Source: Vibrio sp. SS-MA-C1-2 (GTDB taxonomy: Bacteria > Pseudomonadota > Gammaproteobacteria > Enterobacterales > Vibrionaceae). Taken from it: a stretch of 64,000 bases of DNA. A program made the position numbers and the translations under genes. The first letter of the stretch is position 1. Every line of letters begins with the position of its first letter. The notes beneath the pieces were generated by a model. It saw only the letters and a program-made list of their open reading frames with translations, did not search any database and was not told the DNA's origin. Where the stretch lies: the NCBI RefSeq assembly GCF_021513135.1, contig NZ_CP090980.1, forward strand, positions 558,001 through 622,000, written 5' to 3'. This document shows positions 51,187-59,327 of the stretch, in pieces.

Positions 51187-51879
51187 ATGAACTACTCTAC
51201 TGAAGTACAAAATATGTGTCCAATTTCAAGAGGCCCACAACATGCCTCTTCTCCAATTCCAGTAGAAGGAAGCTGGGTTTCTCCAAAGGATGTTATTGCG
51301 ATTTCAGGTGTTAGCCACGGTGTTGGTACTTGTGCTCCACAACAGGGCGCAGCTAAGCTTACCTTAAATGTTAAAAGCGGTATTATTGAAGAAGCACTAA
51401 TCGAAACTATCGGTTGTTCTGGTATGACTCACTCAGCTGCAATGGCTGCTGAAATTCTAACAGGAAAAACTATCATTGAAGCATTAAACACTGACTTATT
51501 GTGTGATGCTATCATGGTAGCGATGCGTGAAATCTTCCTACAATACGTTTACGGTCGTACACAAACAGCATTTTCTGAAGGTGGTTTACCTGTAGGTGCT
51601 GGCCTTGAAGATTTAGGCAAAACATTACGTAGCCAAGTTGGTACTCACTACGGAACAAATGCTAAAGGCGTTCGTTACTTAGAGATGGCTGAAGGTTATG
51701 TTCTAGAACTTGCTCTTGACTCACAAGACGAAGTTATTGGTTATAAATTTGTCAATATTGGCAAAATGATGGATTTCATCAACGCAGGTAAAGATGCGGT
51801 AGAAGCGATGAATGAAGCGACAGGTACTTACGGCCGTTATGCTGAAGCTGTTCGCGTTATCAACCCACGTCACCAATAA
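51187..51879 (+). CDS. IscU/NifU-like scaffold-type protein, partner of GGGtGRT protein
   Basis: A 230-residue protein related to Fe-S scaffold proteins. GVGTCAPQQGAAKLTLNVKSG aligns with the first-Cys region of IscU, and ETIGCSGMTHSAAMAAEILTGKT with its second-Cys region (IscU: GCGSAIASS...GKT). Candidate ligands are Cys49 and Cys77, with another Cys at 106. The Asp after the first Cys in IscU is absent here. The C-terminal ~100 residues are an extra domain. GAGGTGAGCA precedes the ATG. It is in an operon with the next gene, and codon use looks biased as in highly expressed genes. Role unknown. Confidence 0.8.
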   Translation: MNYSTEVQNMCPISRGPQHASSPIPVEGSWVSPKDVIAISGVSHGVGTCAPQQGAAKLTLNVKSGIIEEALIETIGCSGMTHSAAMAAEILTGKTIIEALNTDLLCDAIMVAMREIFLQYVYGRTQTAFSEGGLPVGAGLEDLGKTLRSQVGTHYGTNAKGVRYLEMAEGYVLELALDSQDEVIGYKFVNIGKMMDFINAGKDAVEAMNEATGTYGRYAEAVRVINPRHQ

Positions 51880-51919
51880 TCATACTGTATATTAAATATT
51901 AGTCTTAGGAGAATGAATC

Positions 51920-52918
51920 ATGGCACTATTTGAAAGTTTTGATCGTCGTATAGCACAAATTACTCCAGTTCTTGAGCAGTATGGTTTTGCTACTTTAGAA
52001 GAAGCACACGCTTACTGTCTTGAAAACAACGTAGATCCAATTGAGATCGTTAGAGAAACTCAACCAATTGCATTCGAAAATGCAACTTGGGCTTATACTC
52101 TAGGTGCTGCTATCGCACTTAAAGAAGGTGCGACTAAAGCATCTAAAGCGGCTGAGTTCATCGGTCACGGTTTACAAGCATTCTGTATTCCAGGCTCTGT
52201 TGCTGATCAGCGTCAAGTTGGTATTGGTCACGGTATGCTAGGTGCGCGTTTACTTGATGAGCATACAGAATGTTTTGCATTCTTAGCAGGTCACGAGTCT
52301 TTCGCAGCTGCAGAAGGTGCAATCAAAATCGCACTTAACGCAAACAAAGTTCGTCAAGAACCACTTCGCGTTATCCTTAATGGTCTTGGCAAAGACGGCG
52401 CTTATTTAATCGCTCGTATCAATGGCTTTAACTACGTACAAACTCAGTTCAACTACACAACGGGTGAACTAGATGTTGTTTCAGAGCGTCGTTTCTCTGA
52501 AGGTCTACGTGGTGAGATCAACTGTTACGGTGCTGATGACGTACGTGAAGGTGTTGCAATTATGCACCACGAAGGCGTAAACGTATCAATCACAGGTAAC
52601 TCTACTAACCCAACACGCTTCCAGCACCCAGTTGCAGGTACGTATAAGAAAGAGCGTCTTGAGCAAGGTAAAGCTTACTTCTCAGTTGCTTCAGGTGGCG
52701 GTACTGGTCGTACTCTTCACCCAGATAACGTGGGCGCAGGTCCAGCTTCTTACGGTCTTACTGATACTATGGGTCGTATGCACAGTGATGCTCAATTTGC
52801 CGGTTCTTCTTCAGTTCCAGCACACGTTGAGATGATGGGTCTTATCGGTATGGGTAACAACCCAATGGTAGGCGCAACAGTGGCTATCGCTGTAGCAATC
52901 GAGCAAGCTTCTAAATAA
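51920..52918 (+). CDS. GGGtGRT family protein of unknown function
   Basis: A 332-residue soluble protein carrying the family's namesake motif GGGTGRT at residues 259-265. Other notable glycine/histidine stretches are GHGLQAF, GIGHGMLGAR and LAGHESFAAAEGAIKIA. No signal peptide or membrane segment is present. It follows the IscU-like gene by 40 bases with AGGAG before the ATG, and a strong terminator closes the operon. The same pairing is known mainly from anaerobes, and no activity is established. Codon choice (for example GGT, CGT, GCT, AAC) suggests high expression. Confidence 0.85.
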   Translation: MALFESFDRRIAQITPVLEQYGFATLEEAHAYCLENNVDPIEIVRETQPIAFENATWAYTLGAAIALKEGATKASKAAEFIGHGLQAFCIPGSVADQRQVGIGHGMLGARLLDEHTECFAFLAGHESFAAAEGAIKIALNANKVRQEPLRVILNGLGKDGAYLIARINGFNYVQTQFNYTTGELDVVSERRFSEGLRGEINCYGADDVREGVAIMHHEGVNVSITGNSTNPTRFQHPVAGTYKKERLEQGKAYFSVASGGGTGRTLHPDNVGAGPASYGLTDTMGRMHSDAQFAGSSSVPAHVEMMGLIGMGNNPMVGATVAIAVAIEQASK

Positions 52919-52948
52919 GTTTCGTTCTATTCGCTAAACGATATAAAG

Positions 52949-52982
52949 AAAAACCGCAATGTTCAGCATTGCGGTTTTTTTG
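52949..52982 (+). terminator. Rho-independent terminator
   Basis: AAACCGCAATG, TTCA loop, GCATTGCGGTTT, then a run of T. Confidence 0.93.
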
Positions 52983-53015
52983 TATTTATACAAAATAGAA
53001 AAAACGCTAATGATC

Positions 53016-53143
53016 TATACCCAAAGTCATTGGCGTTGCTAGTAGGCGGCAAGTGAATGAGGCCCCATGAGTCTAGGAGTACTCTATGATTGGAGCGAAT
53101 GAATATAGCCAACAACCTAGCAACTTCAAGTAAGAAGGGGATA
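53016..53143. repeat. ERIC element
   Basis: Full copy TATACCCAAAGTCATTGGCG ... AACTTCAAGTAAGAAGGGG. DNA from 53144 to 53362 holds no gene that I can see. Confidence 0.92.
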
Positions 53144-53273
53144 GGATTTTTTGTGAATGATTAGGTTTGTTATACTTTAAGGATTATAGAGTTGGGTGTT
53201 TCTCTCTTTCATTCGCCAAAATGCATTATCTCCTTTTTTATCTTTAGGGAAAAGAAACCGGCTCATACGCATT

Positions 53274-53292
53274 GTAAATGATAATTATATTC
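53274..53292. promoter_or_regulatory. Weak Fur-box-like sequence
   Basis: GTAAATGATAATTATATTC matches 14 of 19 positions of the Fur consensus and lies 70 bases upstream of the MATE remnant. In AT-rich DNA this may be chance. Confidence 0.25.
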
Positions 53293-53362
53293 ATTTACTG
53301 TTCACATTGGTCATGGATTCAAATAAGATAGTCGTCTTGAAATCCAAAATACTAAAAAATTC

Positions 53363-53884
53363 ATGATCCTCCTGACCCATAAAGATTATTTTAAGATTGC
53401 TTTTCCTTTTATTGTTTCAACGGTAACTCAGCCATTATTGGGTGCGGTGGACACGGCGGTAATTGGAAAACTTGGTGTAACAGAAATGATTGGTGGTGTG
53501 ATAAAGCTTAACCTACAATGGACTGTGGGGGGCATTTTGATAATGACCCTGTTATTGCTGTTGTTCAAATACAAAATCGTGATGTTGTTTACCACGTTAC
53601 CAAACCTTATTGAACGGTATCTGGATATGAGCATTTGGTTATTGGTATTCCCACTAGTCGCCGGTTTTGGTCTTACTCTTTATGGGATCTTTACAGGTAC
53701 TGGTACTACCCGACCTGTACGTAATTCAACCTTCCTCGCTATGGTCGTTTTCTTGGTGGCTCAATTTATTGCTGTTCAATATTGGGGTGATCATGGTTTA
53801 TGGTTAGCATTTACTCTGTTCTATGTTGGCCGCTTTGTCTTCTTGTATCCTTATATCGGTCGTGTGAAAGAAAAAGCATTTTAA
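53363..53884 (+). pseudogene. MATE-family (DinF-like) efflux pump with a large internal deletion
   Basis: The first ~40 residues (FPFIVSTVTQPLLGAVDTAV and following) are the start of a MATE protein. From about residue 45 on (IKLNLQWTVGGILIM ... TGTGTTRPVRNSTFLAMVVF) it is the C-terminal part. MATE proteins are about 450 residues, whereas this frame has 173. Some 270 residues of the middle are missing, yet the reading frame is kept. Such a product would have about 5 helices and is unlikely to transport. No clear ribosome site is seen. Confidence 0.82.
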
Positions 53885-54016
53885 TTCAGTGTTTTATAGT
53901 GTTTTTCTGCAGTCGTTCCCAATAGGTAAATATGAGCATCTTGTTGAAATAGGATTCAGCAGACAATCAGATACCCCCTCCGAGGTGTTTTCTTGTTAAA
54001 ATTAGCATGATACCAT

Positions 54017-54033
54017 TTGTTATAATATAACAA
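54017..54033. promoter_or_regulatory. Zur-box palindrome at the ABC operon promoter
   Basis: TTGTTATAATATAACAA is a perfect 8-1-8 palindrome whose 13-base core GTTATAATATAAC equals the gamma-proteobacterial Zur consensus core GTTATAnTATAAC. It contains the likely -10 hexamer TATAAT and ends 13 bases before the GTG start of the first ABC gene, a repressing position. Confidence 0.78.
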
Positions 54034-54046
54034 TTGATAAGCTGTC

Positions 54047-54808
54047 GTGACTTCTCAACCAATAATTTCTGTTAATAATCTTAGCCTCATCGATTCAGAG
54101 CGCACTCTATTTAAAAGTATTTCTTTTGAACTTTTTCAAGGTGAAACGCTTGCCGTCATGGGACCTTCAGGTATTGGTAAGTCTATGTTGTCGAAAGCGA
54201 TTGCCGGTTTTTTGCCGTCTGATATTTGCGTGGGCGGCAGTATTCAGTTTAACAGTAGCGAAGTCGCACAAGTCGCCATGTTGCAACGATCTCAGTCGCA
54301 GCGTCCTGCTGTCATTTTCCAAGATGCACTTAAGGCGCTTAATCCATTGGCATCTGTCGAGCAACAATTATGTTTGACATTGACCGGTAACAAAACGCGT
54401 TTGTCTTCCGCAAATAGGGAAATAGTGATTGCCCTGTTATCTCAACTTGGATTCTCAGATCCAAAATCTACATTAAAACAGTACCCAAGCCAACTATCTG
54501 GTGGTCAACGTCAACGTATCTGTATTGCAATTGCGTTACTTAGTCGTGCGAATTTAATTATCGCTGATGAGCCAACCAGTGCGCTAGATCCAATTACGGA
54601 GATGGAAATCCTTGAACTGTTTCGTACAAGTGTTCAGCAACGTAATATTGGTGGTTTGTTGATCACTCACGACCTATCTGCGGCTTTAGCGTGTGATAAA
54701 GTGTTAGTGATTGCTGACAACACGATGATCGCGTATGGATCGCCATGGCAAGCCATTCAACAAAGTTCACATCCTTTTTGTCAACAACTTACACAATTGT
54801 TACCTTAA
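54047..54808 (+). CDS. ABC importer ATPase, NikD/DppD type
   Basis: First gene of a Dpp/Nik-type importer operon. A 253-residue nucleotide-binding protein with Walker A GPSGIGKS (39-46), signature LSGGQRQR (150-157) and Walker B LIIADE (170-175). Translation starts at GTG with a weak ribosome site, only 13 bases after a Zur-box palindrome, so the leader is very short. It pairs with the second ATPase to drive the fused permease. Family members import di/oligopeptides, nickel, or metal-metallophore complexes. The Zur box favours zinc-related uptake here. Confidence 0.9.
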   Translation: MTSQPIISVNNLSLIDSERTLFKSISFELFQGETLAVMGPSGIGKSMLSKAIAGFLPSDICVGGSIQFNSSEVAQVAMLQRSQSQRPAVIFQDALKALNPLASVEQQLCLTLTGNKTRLSSANREIVIALLSQLGFSDPKSTLKQYPSQLSGGQRQRICIAIALLSRANLIIADEPTSALDPITEMEILELFRTSVQQRNIGGLLITHDLSAALACDKVLVIADNTMIAYGSPWQAIQQSSHPFCQQLTQLLP

Positions 54809-54828
54809 CTTCATATTTGGAGCCTATT

Positions 54829-55677
54829 TTGACTAAACATAATCTGAGTGGGCATACGCAGCTTAAATCGACGGAAGTTCGTTTTGAACAAGTCAGCGTT
54901 CATTACTCCTCCAGTTCAAGTTGGTTTGGGGGTGAGCCATTTAAAGCGCTTGATCAGTTGGATCTAGTTATCGATATGAAAAATATTGCGATTGTCGGCC
55001 CTTCTGGAGCGGGTAAATCAACTTTGATTGAACTTCTGTTTGGTCTTCGAAAACCGACATCTGGTGAAGTGTATGTGTGTGGGTACCCATTATCATGTTG
55101 TTCAGCTAAACAACGCCTAGCGTTGTGTCAGCACATTCAATTGATTCCACAAGAACCACAATCGAGCTTGAATCCATATTATACCGTCCGTCAAATTTTA
55201 CTTGAACCGTTGATCAATCTTGGCTTGACGCAAAAGCTAAATGAAAAGGTGGAAAAGGTATTGACTGACGTCGGTTTGGTTTTCTCTTTGTTAGATCGTA
55301 ACTCGCAGCAGTTGTCAGTTGGACAAGCTCAACGTGTGGCTATCGCAAGAGCTTTAATCGTCGAACCCTGCGTACTCGTTGCAGATGAACCAACGAGCAG
55401 CTTAGATCCCGTTAGCCGAAAACAGATCCTCGATTTGTTGGCAGGTATTCAAAAAACTCGTCAGATGCACCTGATTTTGGTGACACATGATCTTGATGCG
55501 GCACAAACTTTGTGTGATGAAATATTAGTGTTGGACAAAGGGTGTGTTGTCGAACATGGTACATCGCAGAGTGTAATAATGAATCCAGCTCACGATGTTA
55601 CAAAAGCTTTGATGAGCGCTCAATACAAGAATAATAAATTTATAAAAACCATTGGAAAGGTTTCTTATGCAACTTGA
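54829..55677 (+). CDS. ABC importer ATPase, NikE/DppF type
   Basis: Second ATPase of the importer, 282 residues. I use the TTG at 54829 with GGAG 7 bases upstream. A longer frame from 54745 would overlap the preceding gene and lacks a ribosome site. Walker A is GPSGAGKS (57-64), the signature is LSVGQAQR (162-169, variant VGQ instead of GGQ), and Walker B is VLVADE (182-187). It overlaps the next gene by 11 bases, indicating coupled translation. Confidence 0.9.
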   Translation: MTKHNLSGHTQLKSTEVRFEQVSVHYSSSSSWFGGEPFKALDQLDLVIDMKNIAIVGPSGAGKSTLIELLFGLRKPTSGEVYVCGYPLSCCSAKQRLALCQHIQLIPQEPQSSLNPYYTVRQILLEPLINLGLTQKLNEKVEKVLTDVGLVFSLLDRNSQQLSVGQAQRVAIARALIVEPCVLVADEPTSSLDPVSRKQILDLLAGIQKTRQMHLILVTHDLDAAQTLCDEILVLDKGCVVEHGTSQSVIMNPAHDVTKALMSAQYKNNKFIKTIGKVSYAT

Positions 55678-57181
55678 TTTTCCCAAGTTAGCTTTATCGT
55701 TGGCTTTATGCACATTACTAACGGGATGTTTTGACTCAGAAAAAAATAAGCCTGAAACGGAAAAAGCAGCTCTATCGGAAGGGACTGAAATTCGTGTCGC
55801 CATGATGCAACCACCACGTACCGGTTTATCGTCACTTTCTGATGACGCATTTAAGTTATCACGTTGGAGTACAACAGAAACGTTGGTTGACTTAAGTGAT
55901 CACTCAGTTGCAGAGCCTATGTTGGCAACAGAATGGGAACAAGTTGACTCGATGACGTGGCAATTCACTATACGTAAGGGTGTAAAGTTTCATGATAATT
56001 CAGACCTTGATGCCAACACGGTTGTGAACTCTTTACAGAAAGCACTGGATGCTGCACCGAAGCCTCGGATATTGGATGGTATCGAATGGAAAGTTCGCGT
56101 ATTAGATGATTTCACTGTTGAAATCAAAACGAGCTTTAACGATCCATTACTGCCTAGCCGTCTATCTAGCCCACAGTTAGCGATTCTTTCTGGTGCGGCT
56201 TACAAAGAAAATGGGCGCGTCGTGACAATCAATGCGGGTACCGGCCCATTCACTCTGACTGAAATTAACGGTACAACCAGTGCTAAATTGAAGCGTTTTG
56301 ACGGTTACTGGGGTGAAAAAGCAAAAATAGACAGCATCTTCGCTGAATATGTACCAAATGGTTTTGCTCGTGCCGCGGCTCTGCGTACAGGTCAAGCGGA
56401 TGTTGTGGAAGCGATCCCTGTATCTCAAATCGCGATGATGGAACCATCTCAGTTACACGAAGTGGCAATGCCACGTACCAATACCCTGTACCTAAATAAC
56501 CAATCAGAAGTATTTAGTCAATTTGGTTTACGTAAAGCTGCGGCTCAAGCCGTTGATCGAGAACAAATAATTACAACGGTTTACGAGAATCACGCAGATT
56601 TAGCAAAAGGTTTATTAGGTCCTGCATTGGTATGGGCTCAACCAATTCGTGATGCAAATCCTCGTATGGAAACGATGGAGATACGCCAAGCGAACGGTGA
56701 GAAGATCATTATTGGTACCTTTACTGACCGCGCAGAGTTGCCAGAAGTGGCTGTTTTACTGAAGCAGCAGCTTGAAGCGGTTGGCTTTGTGGTTGAATTA
56801 GATGTACGAGAATATGCACAAATAGAAACTGATGCACTATCAGGTAAGTTTGATGCTTTCTTATTATCGCGTGCAACGGTACTGGATTCGGGTGATCCAG
56901 TCGCTTACATGCAAAGCGACTTTAGCTGTAAAGGTTCTTATAACTTAGCTCAGTTCTGCTCGGAAGAGGTGGACACAGCGATTAAATACGCCGACCGTCA
57001 ACCATTAGGTGAAAAACGCCAACAAGCAATCATCCAAGCTGAAAGTAAAATTCTTGAGCAATATGTTGTTATTCCATTGCTACATGAGCGTGTTATTCAA
57101 GGTGAAAGTCATCGTGTGAAGAACGTACAACGTGATCCACGTGAGCGTCGTTTAATTGATCAATTTACTGAAGTGAACTAG
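55667..57181 (+). CDS. Lipoprotein substrate-binding protein of the Dpp/Nik-type importer
   Basis: A 504-residue extracytoplasmic binding protein of the SBP_bac_5 family. The ATG at 55667 follows GGAAAGG. The signal peptide ends in the lipobox LLTGC with Cys21 as the lipidated residue, so it is anchored in a membrane. The mature part has the family pattern WQFTIRKGVKFHDNSDLDAN, a segment that marks opp/dpp/nik binding proteins. Length is typical. Which ligand is bound (peptide, nickel, zinc-chelate) cannot be read from sequence. Zn is suggested by the operon's Zur box. Confidence 0.92.
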   Translation: MQLDFPKLALSLALCTLLTGCFDSEKNKPETEKAALSEGTEIRVAMMQPPRTGLSSLSDDAFKLSRWSTTETLVDLSDHSVAEPMLATEWEQVDSMTWQFTIRKGVKFHDNSDLDANTVVNSLQKALDAAPKPRILDGIEWKVRVLDDFTVEIKTSFNDPLLPSRLSSPQLAILSGAAYKENGRVVTINAGTGPFTLTEINGTTSAKLKRFDGYWGEKAKIDSIFAEYVPNGFARAAALRTGQADVVEAIPVSQIAMMEPSQLHEVAMPRTNTLYLNNQSEVFSQFGLRKAAAQAVDREQIITTVYENHADLAKGLLGPALVWAQPIRDANPRMETMEIRQANGEKIIIGTFTDRAELPEVAVLLKQQLEAVGFVVELDVREYAQIETDALSGKFDAFLLSRATVLDSGDPVAYMQSDFSCKGSYNLAQFCSEEVDTAIKYADRQPLGEKRQQAIIQAESKILEQYVVIPLLHERVIQGESHRVKNVQRDPRERRLIDQFTEVN

Positions 57182-57185
57182 TTCG

Positions 57186-58937
57186 ATGTTGTCTGTTGTT
57201 AGTACTCGTTTTCGTTTGAGCACTTGTATGCCTGAATGGTTTGCGCACTTTTTATCACGGGTCTTGTCTCTCGGGGTCGTCGTTGTGCTGGTGGGGTTGA
57301 TGCCTGATATTGCCGGTATCGATCCAAGTCAATCGATTCTTCGTGCTCGTGCGGGCGCTCAGCAATTACTCACAGCGGAAGCTCTACAATCGATTCGAGA
57401 AGATATTGGACTTCATCGTAGCGCAGCTGAACGACTATGGGATTGGCTGACGCTAGCCATGCAGGGCGATTTGGGCGTTTCTTGGGTGAGCGGATCATCG
57501 GTGATGGAGAACGTACAACAAACGGCAAAGACGTCGTTATTATTGATGCTGACAGCTTTAGGTATGACATTTGTGATGTGTATGGCGAGCGTTCTTTATA
57601 CGGTGCGCCGTTGGACGCAGAATCGTTTAAACAATCATCATGAAACCTTCAGCTCTGTCTTAGTCTCATTGCCTGAATACGTGATTGCTTCATTGTTGAT
57701 CATTGTGTTTTCCATTTGGTTGGGATGGTTCCCGCCTTATGGTTGGCAAGGTGTGCAAAACCTCTGGTTACCAAGTTTGGCTATGGCATTACCTGCGGCT
57801 GGTTTATTTGGTCGTTTACTCAATGACAGCCTTAAGCGTGTATTAGATGAACCTTGGGTGATCACTTGGTTATCTGCAAATGTGAGTCAATTTCAAATCT
57901 TACGTTTTGCGTTATGGCGTGCTGTCAGTAATTTGATTCCACAAATCGCAATGATGGTGATTGGTTTAACTGGCGGTGCGGTTGCAGTCGAGCAGGTGTT
58001 CTCTATTCCGGGCATTGGGCGATTGATCTTAGGTGCTGCTAAATCACAAGATCTGCCGATGTTACAGGGTGGTTTGTTGGTGTTGCTAGTGTTTTCTATA
58101 TTGATTAGTAGCACGAGTATTTTATTACAGCGCGGGTTACTGGGGCACAGTGTTAACAGTGGTAAGCTCCTCAGTAGTCACAGTACCATTCGTTTTACTC
58201 AAAGTACCACCAAACGTATCGTCAGTGCCACTATCTTTATTTTATTAATTGGCTGCGCCAGTTGGGCACTAATGCGTGACCCTTACACTATTCAATTTAC
58301 TCGTCTTCAATCACCAAGCTTAGCCGCTCCTTTTGGTGCTGATGCTGTGGGGCGAGATCTTCTTGCTCGTGTTGGCGGTGGTATGATTTCAACTATCAAA
58401 ATGGGTGTTATTGCTACGTTTTTAAGTTTGATGATTGGTTTATTGTTGGGTTTTGTGACTCGCTATAGCCAAGGCTTAATTGAGATCACTAAAGGTGTAC
58501 CATACATTGTTGCAGGTTTGCTAGTTGCAGGTCTTACGGGGATGAATCCAAACAGTGCTTTGATTGCGATTGTTATGGTGTCATGGGCGCCACTTGCCGC
58601 ACATTGTGCGAGCTTATTAATGGAAGCTAAAGCTCAGCCTTACACGCATCTTGCACCCATTTGGGGAAGCAGTCACTGGCGAGTACTCCGCTACTACTTG
58701 TTACCTTATATTTTGCCACCATTGATTCGTCACGCCATTTTGCGTTTACCTTATATCACGTTGAGCTTAACTTCCCTTAGCTTTATCGGGCTTGGTGTTA
58801 AGCCGCCTGAGCCGGAGTGGGGCTTATTGATTGCTGAAAATTTACCTTACATAGAACGCTCACCTTATGGTGTGTTGTTGCCTATTTCAGGTTTAGTGTT
58901 GCTTTCAATCGGTGTGAGTTTAATATTTGATGATTAG
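57186..58937 (+). CDS. Fused ABC permease (NikB-NikC/DppB-DppC in one chain)
   Basis: A 583-residue inner-membrane protein joining the two permeases that are normally separate genes. Residues 1 to about 325 correspond to DppB/NikB (including VEQVFSIPGIGRLILGAA). A linker rich in Ser/Thr follows at about 325-350. Residues from about 350 on correspond to DppC/NikC (FGADAVGRDLLARVGGG, the EAA-loop region, SLTSLSFIGLGVKPPEPEWG). The frame is open throughout, so this is a real fusion and not an assembly join. It starts 4 bases after the binding-protein gene. The very C-terminus is slightly short for DppC. Confidence 0.9.
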   Translation: MLSVVSTRFRLSTCMPEWFAHFLSRVLSLGVVVVLVGLMPDIAGIDPSQSILRARAGAQQLLTAEALQSIREDIGLHRSAAERLWDWLTLAMQGDLGVSWVSGSSVMENVQQTAKTSLLLMLTALGMTFVMCMASVLYTVRRWTQNRLNNHHETFSSVLVSLPEYVIASLLIIVFSIWLGWFPPYGWQGVQNLWLPSLAMALPAAGLFGRLLNDSLKRVLDEPWVITWLSANVSQFQILRFALWRAVSNLIPQIAMMVIGLTGGAVAVEQVFSIPGIGRLILGAAKSQDLPMLQGGLLVLLVFSILISSTSILLQRGLLGHSVNSGKLLSSHSTIRFTQSTTKRIVSATIFILLIGCASWALMRDPYTIQFTRLQSPSLAAPFGADAVGRDLLARVGGGMISTIKMGVIATFLSLMIGLLLGFVTRYSQGLIEITKGVPYIVAGLLVAGLTGMNPNSALIAIVMVSWAPLAAHCASLLMEAKAQPYTHLAPIWGSSHWRVLRYYLLPYILPPLIRHAILRLPYITLSLTSLSFIGLGVKPPEPEWGLLIAENLPYIERSPYGVLLPISGLVLLSIGVSLIFDD

Positions 58938-59002
58938 TATTATAGAGGCTTAGTCATTTCGATAACTAGGTAGCGAGAATGAGAAAAATCAACGGCTAAC
59001 TC

Positions 59003-59118
59003 TTTCTTATTTGACGTTGTTAGGTTGTTGGTTTTACTCACCAATCATATAGCACACCTATACTCATGGGGTATCACTCACTTGACGACAACTAGAAAAT
59101 CTAATTATTCTAGGTATA
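59003..59118. repeat. ERIC element, diverged
   Basis: Recognisable blocks GTTAGGTTGTTGG, CCAATCATATAG, CTATACTCATGGGGT and TTATTCTAGGTATATA. Some of the centre is lost. Confidence 0.8.
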
Positions 59119-59131
59119 TATCGCATTAAAT

Positions 59132-59179
59132 AAAAGTGGCGCTCTAGAACGAGTCATCATGTTTAGAGTGCCATTTTTT
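59132..59179. terminator. Terminator of the ABC importer operon
   Basis: AAAAGTGGCGCTCTAGAAC pairs with GTTTAGAGTGCCATTTTTT with a few wobbles, between two ERIC elements. Confidence 0.75.
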
Positions 59180-59190
59180 ATCCAGTTAGA

Positions 59191-59318
59191 TATACCCGTC
59201 TTACTTGAAGTTGCTAGGTTGTTGGCGATATTCATTCGCCCCAATCATATAGAAAACCTAGACTCATGGGGCCTCATTCACTTGCCGCCTACTAGCAACT
59301 CCAATTACTTTGGGTATA
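59191..59318. repeat. ERIC element
   Basis: Excellent full-length reverse-oriented copy, TATACCCGTCTTACTTGAAG ... CAATTACTTTGGGTATA. It ends 10 bases from the HMG-CoA reductase stop codon. An ORF running through it on the plus strand is spurious. Confidence 0.95.
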
Positions 59319-59327
59319 GATCTATAT

